Assembly: GCF_014207565.1 (NCBI RefSeq)
Contig: NZ_JACHGJ010000001.1
Span: 620,001-684,000, forward strand
Origin: Spirochaeta isovalerica
GTDB lineage: Bacteria > Spirochaetota > Spirochaetia > DSM-2461
Length of the DNA stretch: 64,000 nucleotides
Direction: 5' to 3'
Part shown: piece by piece, positions 54,289-63,113 of the stretch
How positions within the stretch are numbered: the stretch's first letter is position 1
Layout: each line of letters starts with the position of its first letter
Translations under genes and position numbers: made by a program
Notes under the pieces: generated by a model
Seen by the model: the letters and a program-made list of their open reading frames with translations, nothing else
Told to the model about the DNA's origin: nothing
Database searches by the model: none

Positions 54289-54472
54289 TCGTTACCCTGC
54301 ATTGCATTTTTATATGCCTGATCACATGCCTGAACGCATTATAACACTCGGGACATCCGACTCTCCCCTCTTCCAGGACAGAATAGAGGTCAGTGTAGCA
54401 TAGAGGGCAGATTTCAACTGTATGTCCGGGATTAATTATCCACTTGTCTTCATCAATATAGTCACGATTCAC
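54269..54472 (-). CDS. mcsA: Minimal McsA-like zinc-finger protein
   Basis: A 67-residue protein with one Cys4-type site: CPLC near residue 22 and CPEC near residue 40, the spacing of a zinc ribbon. Its place immediately before mcsB (20-bp overlap) shows it is the McsA counterpart. Typical McsA is about 170-185 residues with four CxxC motifs and a C-terminal UVR helical hairpin. This one lacks three quarters of that. The start is GTG; an in-frame stop lies about 16 codons upstream, so there is no room for a longer N-terminus. ClpC keeps its own UVR-like region. Zn binding is inferred. Confidence 0.7.
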   Translation of the reverse strand: MNRDYIDEDKWIINPGHTVEICPLCYTDLYSVLEEGRVGCPECYNAFRHVIRHIKMQCRVTNEPVRN

Positions 54473-54498
54473 CGAATATGGGCCCTTTACCCTTTTTC

Positions 54499-54527
54499 AA
54501 TATAAGTGACTTTCGATCAGCTTGAAA
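54499..54527 (-). promoter_or_regulatory. Candidate promoter for mcsA-mcsB-clpC
   Basis: On the minus strand TTTCAA (54527-54522) and TATATT (54504-54499) spaced 17 bp, with about 25-30 bp to the GTG start. No CtsR-like direct repeat was seen. Confidence 0.5.
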
Positions 54528-54554
54528 GCAATAAAAAATGAGAGGCTTTTTTTT

Positions 54555-55871
54555 TTAGTGTTTCCTCAAAACTTCAAGAGGTTTGACCCTTCCCGCCCTT
54601 TTCGCCGGTATGGAAGAGGAGAGAATAGAAAGAAACAAAGTCGCCGAAACAATTATGATAATCTGATCGGGTTCAATGACGACCGGCACATTATCGAGAT
54701 AGTAGGCACTGTTGAGGAGCTCGAAAGTTCCGCTTTCCTTAAGCGGTATAAAACTTCCCGCTACCAACCGGAAAAAAGAAATAAGACTGTTAAGAACTGC
54801 TTCAACTCCGCTGATTATCTCGTTGATTTTCAAAGAAATAACTATGCCGGACAATGTACCCAGCACAGTTCCCGTTATACCCGTCAGAAGACCCGTAATG
54901 AGATATGATAGAGTGATATCCTCCGGAGAAGCACCGAGGCACTTCAATACCGCCACCTCTTCTCTTTTTTCCAGGACCAGCATGACAAGAGAGGATGAAA
55001 TATTGATAACGGCGACACAGACGATCAGTGCCATAATGAAAATAAGCATCATCTTTGTCGTCCTGAAGTTTTCCTGCTGAGACCTGTTCAGACTTTCCCA
55101 GGTATAAATGCCCCATCTTTTCGGAAGGGCGTCGCGGACAGCGAACATCTCCTCTCTCAAATTATCATAGGGCTTCATGGTTTTAATTCCGATTATCGCC
55201 CGGGACGAATTCTCTGCCAGAATTGAAGTCCCCGTATCAAGAGACATAAAAGCCCACATTCTGTCCAGTTCGTCATATCCCGTCGAGAAAACACCTTTGA
55301 CAATGAACCTGGTGACTTTCGGCAGAAACTTTCCGTTGGAAAAGAATTTCCCCGTGAGAATTTTCAACTCGTCTCCAGGCTCGAGATTTAATTTTCTGGC
55401 CAGATCTCTTCCAATAACTATGGAATCGGCAGTGGAAATATCAAAAAGACCTTTTTCCATGGAAATATACTGCCTCACGCCGGAGTCGGAAGAATAAAAA
55501 TCCTCTTCAACAGCTCTTATCGTTACGCCGTCACGTCCGCCCTGACTGTATGCCAATCCGTATCCCTGCCGCTCAACGGTAGCGTTTCTGACTTCAGGCA
55601 GATTCTTCAGGTTCTCCGCCTGTTCAATCATTTCTTCTATGGTGTGAGTGGAATAGGGGTATGTCTGAAGATGATAGGAAAAAGTCTCAAGAGTCCTTTC
55701 GGTAATCCCTCTGATCATTCCATCGGAAATATGAATGACAACGACCAGGGGTATAAGGCTGAGAGTGATGCCGATTATGGAGCCCAGAAGAGGTCTCGAC
55801 AACTTAACTCCCTTTCTTCCGAATGAGAAAATTCTGAATGAAAGATAAAATAGTGTTTTCAGGCGGTTCAT
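54555..55871 (-). CDS. LolC/E-type ABC permease (FtsX/MacB fold)
   Basis: A 438-residue membrane protein: N-terminal helix (about 28-50), a large periplasmic domain, then three helices (about 282-303, 325-350 and 396-415) typical of the FtsX/LolC group. The pattern VLEKREEVAVLKCLGASPEDI just after a helix is a signature of the family. It forms a set with the ATPase at 55868 and the paralogous permease at 56561. In gram-negatives this complex extracts lipoproteins from the inner membrane; the outer-membrane lipoproteins of spirochaetes need such a system. The start overlaps the ATPase stop by ATGA. Confidence 0.85.
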   Translation of the reverse strand: MNRLKTLFYLSFRIFSFGRKGVKLSRPLLGSIIGITLSLIPLVVVIHISDGMIRGITERTLETFSYHLQTYPYSTHTIEEMIEQAENLKNLPEVRNATVERQGYGLAYSQGGRDGVTIRAVEEDFYSSDSGVRQYISMEKGLFDISTADSIVIGRDLARKLNLEPGDELKILTGKFFSNGKFLPKVTRFIVKGVFSTGYDELDRMWAFMSLDTGTSILAENSSRAIIGIKTMKPYDNLREEMFAVRDALPKRWGIYTWESLNRSQQENFRTTKMMLIFIMALIVCVAVINISSSLVMLVLEKREEVAVLKCLGASPEDITLSYLITGLLTGITGTVLGTLSGIVISLKINEIISGVEAVLNSLISFFRLVAGSFIPLKESGTFELLNSAYYLDNVPVVIEPDQIIIIVSATLFLSILSSSIPAKRAGRVKPLEVLRKH

Positions 55872-56542
55872 TTTTCTTCCAGTACTCCACCTGTCAGATG
55901 ATAGGCTTTATCGACCCTTTCGGCCAGAATGAGATTATGAGTGACAAGGAGGAGAGATTTACCGAATTCTTCAACCAGGGAAAAGAGTATATCCTCAACG
56001 ATCCGGGAATTTTTTTCGTCCAGGTTTCCAGTCGGTTCATCGGCCAGTATCAATTCGGGATCATTCACCAGTGATCTGGCCAGGGCAATTCTCTGCCGTT
56101 CCCCTCCTGACAACTGGGAGGGAAAATGCTCTTTCCTATCGGCCAGACCGACTTTTTCTATCAATTCCTCCGCCTTCATAAGCGCCTTTTTTTTATCGAA
56201 ACCGGCTATTCTGGCCGGTATGGCGATGTTTTCCAGTGCTGAAAAATCCTTAAGAAGATAGTGGGACTGAAATACGAGACCTATTGATTTTCTACGGTAT
56301 TCGGTCAGCTGTTTCTCTGTCATGGTGTGAATGGGAAAACCGCAGGAATAAATCTCTCCGCTGCTCAGATTATCCATTCCGCCGATCAGATTCAGCAGAG
56401 TGCTTTTCCCGCTTCCCGACTCTCCGGTAATAACCGTGCTCTTTCCACCTTCGACATTCATATTGAGGTCGTGGAGAATCGTCAGATCTTCAGCTCCGGT
56501 GCTGAACACTTTTTTCAGTTGATTAATTTTCAGAATATCCAT
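55868..56542 (-). CDS. lolD: LolD-type ABC ATPase
   Basis: A 224-residue ATPase of the LolD/MacB type. Walker A GESGSGKST, signature QLSGGERQRIALARSL, Walker B LILADEPTGNLDEKNS and switch His THNLILAERVD. Length matches LolD. It lies between two LolC/E-like permeases, starting 18 bp after the first in transcription order and overlapping the second by 4 bp. All three probably form the lipoprotein-release complex. Confidence 0.9.
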   Translation of the reverse strand: MDILKINQLKKVFSTGAEDLTILHDLNMNVEGGKSTVITGESGSGKSTLLNLIGGMDNLSSGEIYSCGFPIHTMTEKQLTEYRRKSIGLVFQSHYLLKDFSALENIAIPARIAGFDKKKALMKAEELIEKVGLADRKEHFPSQLSGGERQRIALARSLVNDPELILADEPTGNLDEKNSRIVEDILFSLVEEFGKSLLLVTHNLILAERVDKAYHLTGGVLEEK

Positions 56543-56560
56543 ATAGAATCTCCTAGTTTT

Positions 56561-57847
56561 CTATTCATAACGCAGAACAACAGCAGGTTTAACCGATGTC
56601 ACGCCGCGGGAGGCAATCCAGGCGGCGACAACGGCCGACATCAGAGCGACAGAAGTAATATATATGACATCAGGTGTCATAATTTCAATCGGAACCCTCT
56701 GAAGATAATAGGAACTGCCTGTATAAATTGCAAAATCATCCGCCGGGCTGTTTCCTGACGACCGGATATTATTGACAAGGGTTTCCACAATCCCGAAAAC
56801 CGCGTTGATATTTGTCGTTACCAGATACCCCAGTACGGCACCGAAAAGGCTTCCCAGGAAACCGATAATGGCCCCTTCGGTAATAAAAACGGCCTGGATA
56901 GCCCCCCGTGTGGCACCGACAGCTTTCATAAGTGCGATTTCTTCAATTCTCTCCACGACGGAACGTTTCATCGAATGGAAAATATTAACAGCGACAACAA
57001 GGAAAATAAGACTGATCAGTATCATCATCATAATCTTTTCCATAAGGAGAGCGCTGAAAAAGGATTTATTGTAATCCCGCCAGCTCTCCATATAAAGCCC
57101 TTCGAGTCCGCTTAACTGCCTGAGATTTCTGAGAACTTCCCTGTCCCTGTAATGATTGACCAGCTTGATCCCGTAAACCGTATCTGATTCAGGAGCAAAG
57201 AGATAAGAAGCCGACAGGGGAATAAATGCCATGGTGCTGTTTATTTCATAGTATCCCGACCGGAAAGTGCCTTTGACAAGGAATTCAAGATTGACAGGAG
57301 ATAATTTTTCATAACCTTTGCCGGCAAGTGACAGCAGGTTGATTGTATCTCCCGGTCTTATGCCCAGGGAGAAAGCCAGATCCGCACCTATGACAATGGA
57401 TCTTTCATCGCTCAGATCGAAGACTCCGTCGGAAATTGTAATTTTATCGGCAAAACCCTTATCAAAATCGAGAATGGACGGCTCGACAGCCCTGATGGCC
57501 GCACCGCTCTGTTCCGACATAAACCCCTGCAATATTGTCTGGATATCGATAAACGGCGTTACAGCGGCAACGCCATCCATAGAGAGTATTGATTCCTTCA
57601 GCTCGGGTGTCAGTGCTTTATCCCCGTCTATTCTGATATGGTAGGATCTGATTTCATTGATATTTGTAATAAACCCCTGCTGGAAACCATTCATGACAGC
57701 CATGACTCCCATGAGAGTCATAACACCGACAGCTATGCCTGAAATGGATAAAATCGATGCGGTATGGCCCTTCTCTTTTCTCTTTGTCAGAAAATACCGC
57801 GATGCGATATGATAAATCCATTGAATTTTTTTCACGATCCCCCCCAT
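56561..57847 (-). CDS. LolC/E-type ABC permease
   Basis: A 428-residue permease of the FtsX/MacB fold: N-terminal helix (about 25-50; MAVMNGFQQGFITNINE follows), a large periplasmic domain, and three more helices (about 275-295, 320-345 and 395-415). The family phrase VVERIEEIALMKAVGATRGAIQAVFITEGAIIG is clear. It overlaps the preceding gene by 16 bp. A GTG four codons downstream has a stronger GGGGGG-like ribosome-binding site and may be the true start. It pairs with the permease at 54555. Confidence 0.85.
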   Translation of the reverse strand: MGGIVKKIQWIYHIASRYFLTKRKEKGHTASILSISGIAVGVMTLMGVMAVMNGFQQGFITNINEIRSYHIRIDGDKALTPELKESILSMDGVAAVTPFIDIQTILQGFMSEQSGAAIRAVEPSILDFDKGFADKITISDGVFDLSDERSIVIGADLAFSLGIRPGDTINLLSLAGKGYEKLSPVNLEFLVKGTFRSGYYEINSTMAFIPLSASYLFAPESDTVYGIKLVNHYRDREVLRNLRQLSGLEGLYMESWRDYNKSFFSALLMEKIMMMILISLIFLVVAVNIFHSMKRSVVERIEEIALMKAVGATRGAIQAVFITEGAIIGFLGSLFGAVLGYLVTTNINAVFGIVETLVNNIRSSGNSPADDFAIYTGSSYYLQRVPIEIMTPDVIYITSVALMSAVVAAWIASRGVTSVKPAVVLRYE

Positions 57848-58926
57848 TCCCGGGTTCTGGTCACTTCACCGCCTGATATAAACTCTTCCCGTGTTTTGAC
57901 ATCTTTTCTGTAATAGACTTTCATAAAAAGCTCATCGCGGTCATAGAGTTCCTGGATGAAATTCCGTCTGTCTTCCAAATCATAAATCTTTCTGTATTCC
58001 AGAATGCCTCTATCGAAGAACTCTTCTTCCGCTAAAACATCTTCCTCGTACTTGTAGATGACAGTTTCCCTGACACCTGAACCTCTCCGGTCTTTTCTTA
58101 TGAGCAGGCCTGAATCGTAAAAAAATACGGATCGTTCCAGAAACTCGTCATTAAGATACTTTTCCTCTTTCGAGACAAGTCCGGAATCATTCATAACCTG
58201 AAATGTTTTCTTTCCCGTAGATAGATCTTCTATGGAAATTTCTGAAAGAATCCCTGTATCGCTGTATGTACGGTTTTCCTGTAAAATCAATTTATCCCCC
58301 AGAAACCGCACAACTTTTTCGAGTTGCCCCTCCCGGTTGCGGTATCTGACGACTTTCACGTTCCCTTCTTTCTGCACATCCATAAACTTCGTATCGTCGA
58401 AGCTATTGACGGTGCTGCTGTTTAAAACAGTTTGATCTTCAAAAGTTTGTACAGACCGCAGTGAACCGTCATGTCTCATACTATAAACTTGAGTTCTCCC
58501 GCTTTGTCCCGTTCTTGAGATTGTAACCGAGACAGGCTTACCGTCATCACTGTACTCGTAGTTTTTTTCTTCGAGGATTCCGCCCTTATCATCGTAAAAG
58601 AATTCTTTCGTCATCCACCCGGATGTGTCGTAAAAAGTTTCCTCAACGGGTAAACCATCCCTGGACCGGGATGAATAGGACAGCTGGCCGCTCGAGGAAA
58701 AATCTCTTTCAAAACGACTGTCGACAGAACCGTTATGATAGAGGACCAGTTCATGATGCGGCCCGTCTTTTGAAACCTGAAGGATCCAGCCCGGCTCTTT
58801 TTGCCAGTCGGTTTTGTCATTCAGTTTCTCAAGTTCCATTGCCATACTGTTGGAACGATAGTAATCCTGAGAATTAATTATGAATGAGCAAACCAGCAGA
58901 AAAAAGAATAAAGCCGTTTTTTTCAT
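57832..58926 (-). CDS. Exported YD/MORN-like repeat protein
   Basis: A 364-residue protein: signal peptide MKKTALFFFLLVCSFIINSQ, then repeats of 'FYDxxGxxxEExxY' type (ETFYDTSGWMTKEFFYDDKGGILEEKNYEYSDDGKPVSV). These resemble MORN/YwqK antitoxin-like and YD-like repeats. Probably periplasmic. The start shares a base with the ftsY stop (TAATG), and the gene overlaps the permease by 16 bp, so it is co-transcribed with the Lol set. It may interact with the lipoprotein pathway. Function unknown. Confidence 0.7.
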   Translation of the reverse strand: MKKTALFFFLLVCSFIINSQDYYRSNSMAMELEKLNDKTDWQKEPGWILQVSKDGPHHELVLYHNGSVDSRFERDFSSSGQLSYSSRSRDGLPVEETFYDTSGWMTKEFFYDDKGGILEEKNYEYSDDGKPVSVTISRTGQSGRTQVYSMRHDGSLRSVQTFEDQTVLNSSTVNSFDDTKFMDVQKEGNVKVVRYRNREGQLEKVVRFLGDKLILQENRTYSDTGILSEISIEDLSTGKKTFQVMNDSGLVSKEEKYLNDEFLERSVFFYDSGLLIRKDRRGSGVRETVIYKYEEDVLAEEEFFDRGILEYRKIYDLEDRRNFIQELYDRDELFMKVYYRKDVKTREEFISGGEVTRTREWGGS

Positions 58927-59837
58927 TAATAACTGAACAGATCTTCAAGATAGCTCTCTGGTTGAAAAAGCTCTAAATCAGTTAACTTTTCTCCTTTACC
59001 TATAAAGGCGAAGGGAATTCCCAGTTTCCGGCTGATGGATATGATGTTACCGCCCCTGGCTGTCGAATCGTATTTTGTCAGAATGATGGCATCGAGTTCC
59101 ACGGCTTCGTTAAAAACTTCAGCCTGCTGCAGACCGTTTTGACCGGTTGTCGAATCGATTACCAGGATTTTTCTGTAATTGTCGCCCGGTTCAATTTTTT
59201 TGCGAATGACTGAATCTATTTTCTGCAGCTCTTTTACAAGATTAGTGCGGTTATGCATCCTTCCTGCCGTATCAGCCAGGACAAGAGTCTCCTTTCTGGC
59301 CTTGGCAGATGCAATGGTATCAAAAATAACTGCCGAGGGATCGGCTCCCTGACCCTGATGAACAACGCGGAATCCTGTCCTTTCTCCGTGAATTTTCAAT
59401 TGCTCGACAGCGGCAGCCCTGAACGTGTCACCGGCACTCAGAACGATGTCTCTATTCCCTTTTTCTCCGTAATAACGGGCCATTTTTGCGATAGAAGTGG
59501 TTTTTCCTACGCCATTGACGCCGAGTATCAGATATACATTCAGTTTATCTTTCTCAGGAATAAGTTCTATGGATTTAATCTGCTCGGCCAGAATAGACTT
59601 GAGTTCTTCAATTATTTCATTCTGGGTTGAGATTTTCTTTGCTTTTACATGATTTCTCAATTGATCGACGATCTCCATCGTCACGGTTCCGCCCATATCC
59701 GATTCTATAAGCAGATCTTCAAGGTCCTCGAAGAGAGATTCATCTATAGTATGATTATTGAGCAACTCGAGCAGGCGTCTGCCGAGATTTTTCCTGACGC
59801 CTTTGTCTGTTTTCTCTTTTTTTCCGAATTTAAACAT
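58926..59837 (-). CDS. ftsY: Signal-recognition-particle receptor FtsY
   Basis: A 303-residue SRP-GTPase, with the NG domain covering nearly the whole protein; the acidic A domain is minimal. G1 GVNGVGKTTSIAK, the DTFRAAAVEQL insertion, G3 DTAGRMHNRTNL, G4 TKYDSTARGG and the C-terminal GKGEKLTDLELFQPE are all present. It targets ribosome-bound membrane proteins to the translocon. AAGGG precedes the ATG. It is in the long minus-strand run after the PEGA gene. Confidence 0.95.
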   Translation of the reverse strand: MFKFGKKEKTDKGVRKNLGRRLLELLNNHTIDESLFEDLEDLLIESDMGGTVTMEIVDQLRNHVKAKKISTQNEIIEELKSILAEQIKSIELIPEKDKLNVYLILGVNGVGKTTSIAKMARYYGEKGNRDIVLSAGDTFRAAAVEQLKIHGERTGFRVVHQGQGADPSAVIFDTIASAKARKETLVLADTAGRMHNRTNLVKELQKIDSVIRKKIEPGDNYRKILVIDSTTGQNGLQQAEVFNEAVELDAIILTKYDSTARGGNIISISRKLGIPFAFIGKGEKLTDLELFQPESYLEDLFSY

Positions 59838-59858
59838 ATTTTCCCTTAAGTAACGGAT

Positions 59859-61310
59859 TTATTCAGCCAGAGCTTCCGCCGCTTTTATATACCGTGCAAG
59901 TTTAACAAATACATCCACCAGAAGTCCACCGCTGACGGCAATCGATCCCCAGAATACCCCCTGGCTGATGAAGTAATTTTGATAGGATTCCTCCATCAGG
60001 TCCTGATAGGCCGGGTCATAGGTCAGATTGTACCGGGAGGCGTATGCGGCTTCTTCAGAAAGGAAATTCTGAGCGATACCCCCGGTAATGACTGGTGCGG
60101 CCACGGAGAGGCTGAACCATCCGAGAGATCTGTAGAATTCTCTTTTTTTCAGATCGAAAAACTCCATTCTGGTCATCTCTTCCTCTTCAAGAGCAACGGT
60201 TATAACATCAGGGCTTTCAGGAGAAATTTCAAAAGAACGATCGTAAAACCCCTCCGTTCTGATAGTGACCCAATAACTTCTGTCCTTGAAATGAGGAACA
60301 GATAGCGGAGTTTTGCCCACCCATCTGGCGCCCATATACACATCCGATCCTGCCGGATCAGTTTCAATAGTCAATAAGGCGCTGTCAGCTTCTGTCAGTT
60401 CCGCGTTTATGACAGTTTCTTCCAATGCCGTCAACTCGATTTCATCAGACCAGTACGAATTGTCCTGACCGATGGCCTCCAGAACAGCTGCTCCAGGTTC
60501 GAGGGTATTCACATAGGTTTCACCTACACCGATAAGATCACCGTTACAGTATATGAGAGCATCAGGATTATCGGTTTTAATGCGCAATGAAGACCAGGCT
60601 CTGCCCAGAAGAATGGATCGAAGTTCATCGGCAGCTTCCACGGCCAGCTCCGAAAGGAGTTCAGGTGAGGAGGTTCCGCTGTACACAATCATTTCCCGAT
60701 CCAACGACCGATCATAACCGCGTACTTCCAGTCGGAAATATTCATCTATCTCCCTGAGACTGCCGGAAATGAGCAGGTCGAGATCATTAACCTTGCTTGT
60801 CACATAAGGGTCGAATCCGTCATCGGGCAGCAGATTGTCTCCGCTTTCAGATGAAACCCATAGAAGGGGAAGCATGGAAGCTGTCTCCACTGTTTGGGGA
60901 TCAATGTATTTGACAAGAAGCAACTGCCCGTGAAGATCATTTATGCTTTGTGTCGAAGCGTCCTTATCACGGTCCGCCTCACTATTGAGGAAGAGAGCTC
61001 CGTCACGTTTGGAATAAGAAGTTCTGAGCTGTTCCAGGATAGAGAGTTTTTTCGCATCGAGAACTTCTTGTCTGTACCAGTCTTTTTCCGACTGGCTGAG
61101 AATATGGGTTTTCGATTGCTCAAGTTCTCTACGAATCAGATCGGGAATACTGTTTTTCAGATATTCATAACCGGGTGAGAGATCTCCGGAAAAACTCTGA
61201 ATACCACTCTGCCAATTCGTTCTGTCTGAGCGAAGAGTCTCCCCCTGGGCCTGAACGACTGTGAAAAGTACAAGAATGAAAACAAAGGCCGCCGGGAAAA
61301 TTTTATTCAT
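59859..61310 (-). CDS. PEGA-domain exported protein
   Basis: A 483-residue protein with a signal peptide (MNKIFPAAFVFILVLFTVVQAQ) and a PEGA-type beta-domain at about residues 313-368 (LTIETDPAGSDVYMGARWVGKTPLSVPHFKDRSYWVTIRTEGF). A second PEGA-like stretch precedes it (DALIYCNGDLIGVGETYVNTLEPG). Two hydrophobic segments at about 395-415 and 452-470 should anchor the C-terminus. PEGA domains are typical of surface or envelope proteins. The start overlaps the CheY-like stop by 8 bp. Function unknown. Confidence 0.75.
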   Translation of the reverse strand: MNKIFPAAFVFILVLFTVVQAQGETLRSDRTNWQSGIQSFSGDLSPGYEYLKNSIPDLIRRELEQSKTHILSQSEKDWYRQEVLDAKKLSILEQLRTSYSKRDGALFLNSEADRDKDASTQSINDLHGQLLLVKYIDPQTVETASMLPLLWVSSESGDNLLPDDGFDPYVTSKVNDLDLLISGSLREIDEYFRLEVRGYDRSLDREMIVYSGTSSPELLSELAVEAADELRSILLGRAWSSLRIKTDNPDALIYCNGDLIGVGETYVNTLEPGAAVLEAIGQDNSYWSDEIELTALEETVINAELTEADSALLTIETDPAGSDVYMGARWVGKTPLSVPHFKDRSYWVTIRTEGFYDRSFEISPESPDVITVALEEEEMTRMEFFDLKKREFYRSLGWFSLSVAAPVITGGIAQNFLSEEAAYASRYNLTYDPAYQDLMEESYQNYFISQGVFWGSIAVSGGLLVDVFVKLARYIKAAEALAE

Positions 61311-61668
61311 CGAGAGACAAAGCCTTTCTGACAGCAGAAATCATTCTCGATTTCTTAAAAGGTTTAACAACGAAATCGGCAGCCCCCAACTGAATAGCTC
61401 TGATAATGTTGTCCTGATCGCTCATGGATGAACACATGACGACAACACTGGAAGGATCATACTTTTTAATGATCTCCAGTGCTTTGAGTCCATCCATCAC
61501 AGGCATGGTAATGTCAAGAATGACGACATCGGGTTGGAGTTTACGGTATTTGTCGACAGCATCTCTGCCGTCGACGGCTTCACCGATCACTCTGAAACCC
61601 GAGTCTTTCAACATATCCCCGATTACCGACCTCATGAATGAGAGATCGTCGACAACTAGCGCATTCAT
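61303..61668 (-). CDS. cheY: CheY-like single-domain response regulator
   Basis: A 121-residue receiver domain with all active residues: acidic pair Asp7-Asp8, phospho-accepting Asp52 in VVILDITMP, Ser/Thr in VMCSSMSDQ, and Lys in ADFVVKPF. No output domain. It could signal to the flagellar motor or to a partner; no histidine kinase is adjacent. ATGA overlap with prfB couples translation. It is intact, in contrast to the pseudo-receiver at 39189. Confidence 0.9.
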   Translation of the reverse strand: MNALVVDDLSFMRSVIGDMLKDSGFRVIGEAVDGRDAVDKYRKLQPDVVILDITMPVMDGLKALEIIKKYDPSSVVVMCSSMSDQDNIIRAIQLGAADFVVKPFKKSRMISAVRKALSLDE

Positions 61669-62772
61669 TTTTCGTTATCTGCCCAGAGATGGTGTAGATA
61701 GGCTTCAATAAAGGGATCGAGATCTCCATCCATAACATTCTGGATATTTCCGGTTTCATGCCGGGTCCTCAAATCCTTAACCATTGTATAGGGGTGAAAC
61801 ACATAGGATCGAATCTGGGAGCCCCATCCGATGTCTTTCTTCTCCGCTGCTGTCTTGGCTCTTTCCTCTTCCTGCTTCTGTCGGTAATACTCATACAACC
61901 GGGACTTGAGAACCTTCATTGCCAGTTCTTTATTTTTCAACTGGGAACGTTCGTTCTGGCACTGGACAACGATATTCGTTTCGTAATGGGTGATACGGAT
62001 GGCGCTGCTCGTTTTGTTGACATGCTGACCGCCGGCGCCCGATGCCCGGTATGTATCGACCCGTATGTCTTCGGGCCGGATATCGACTTCGATTGTATCA
62101 TCGATGACCGGGGAAACATAAACCGAAGCGAAAGACGTATGACGCCGCGCATTGGAATCAAAAGGAGAGATCCTCACGAGACGGTGGATTCCGCCTTCTC
62201 CTTTCAGGAAGCCATGAGCCATATCTCCGTCGACCTGGAAAGATACGGATTTTATACCGCCTTCAGCTTCAACGAGATCGAGAATGGTCATTTTGTACCC
62301 TTTTCGCTCAACCCAGCGGCTGTACATCCTGTAAAGCATCGACGCCCAGTCACAGGCTTCCGTACCTCCGGCGCCGGAGTGTATCGTAACGAAAGCCGAC
62401 ATGGGATCAGTTTCTTCGCTGAGGAGTTCAATAGTGTTGAGAGAGGCGAACTTTTCTTCGATTGAGGACAAACCGGACAGGATTTCCTCTTCGAGAGACT
62501 CGTCTTCTTCCTCGACAGCCAGAGAATAGAGCTCCTGAATGTCTTCCACTTCCTGAACCAGCGCTTCCCAGGGCTCATATTTGTTTTTTACTTTTTTTAA
62601 CTCGAGCAGTTTTTTTTCAGCCCGGTCCTTGTCGTTCCAGAAATCGGGATCTCCCGTTTCAATCTCAAGCTCTTTTGCCCGCTGTTTCAGTTCAGCCGGG
62701 TCAAAGTCGCCTCCAGGTATCCAGGATCTCTTTGCCGATCCCTTTTATTCTGCTGTTCAGATCACTGAGCAT
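61665..62772 (-). CDS. prfB: Peptide chain release factor 2 with programmed +1 frameshift
   Basis: Release factor for UGA and UAA. The GGQ loop is clear (SGAGGQHVNKTSSAIRITH), with SGAGGTEACDW and the QCQNERSQ region. The downstream frame begins only at 62549 if an ATG is required. The full protein starts at ATG 62772 (AGGAG upstream), reads 23 codons to a TGA at 62703-62701, and continues in the +1 frame: DPAELKQRAKELEI and DPDFWND fit the RF2 N-terminus. With the shift at CTT-TGA-C the protein is about 368 residues, the usual size. The in-frame TGA is the autoregulatory signal seen in many bacteria. Confidence 0.95.
62700..62715 (-). other. prfB recoding site
   Basis: On the minus strand a Shine-Dalgarno-like GGAGG (62714-62710) lies 3 nt before CTT-TGA-C (62706-62700), the standard +1 frameshift layout of prfB. 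Confidence 0.9.
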
Positions 62773-62784
62773 TTATAATATCTC

Positions 62785-63060
62785 CTATTTTTCCTTAACG
62801 ATCAGCCGTCTCCATCTTTTCTCGGCGAGTGTCGTGATAACGAGAGTCTCCTCTACGGGATATTGATAAAAGCGGACCGTATCGTAAAAGTCGGTCGCCC
62901 TGTCGATATCCAGTTTCAGCCTGGAGAGATACTTATCAACGATTGAAGTCGATTCAAAAGTGTTTCTCTGCACCTGCTTGAATCCATAACGGAACAGCAG
63001 GGACTGAACAGTTTTTTCACTGTCTTCATTTCCAAGATCAAGTACGATAGAAACAAACAT
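62785..63060 (-). CDS. Cas2-like/VapD-fold small protein
   Basis: A 91-residue protein that looks like Cas2 or a related ferredoxin-fold nuclease: MFVSIVLDLGNEDSEKTVQS with Asp at position 8, then YGFKQVQRNTFEST where Cas2 has 'yG.rvQ.SvFe', and a final DFYDTVRFYQYPVEETLVIT. There is no cas1 gene, other cas gene or CRISPR array here, so a housekeeping RNase or toxin-like role (VapD-type) is equally possible. The ATG at 63060 is used; a longer frame to 63096 has no support. Confidence 0.6.
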   Translation of the reverse strand: MFVSIVLDLGNEDSEKTVQSLLFRYGFKQVQRNTFESTSIVDKYLSRLKLDIDRATDFYDTVRFYQYPVEETLVITTLAEKRWRRLIVKEK

Positions 63061-63113
63061 AATATATAACCTATTTAGAAACGCCGAGGTTGTCAATCTG
63101 TATATTCAGAGGC

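Noticed and set aside
62785-63060. A CRISPR locus because of the Cas2-like gene
   Set aside because: No cas1, other cas genes or repeat arrays lie in the window.
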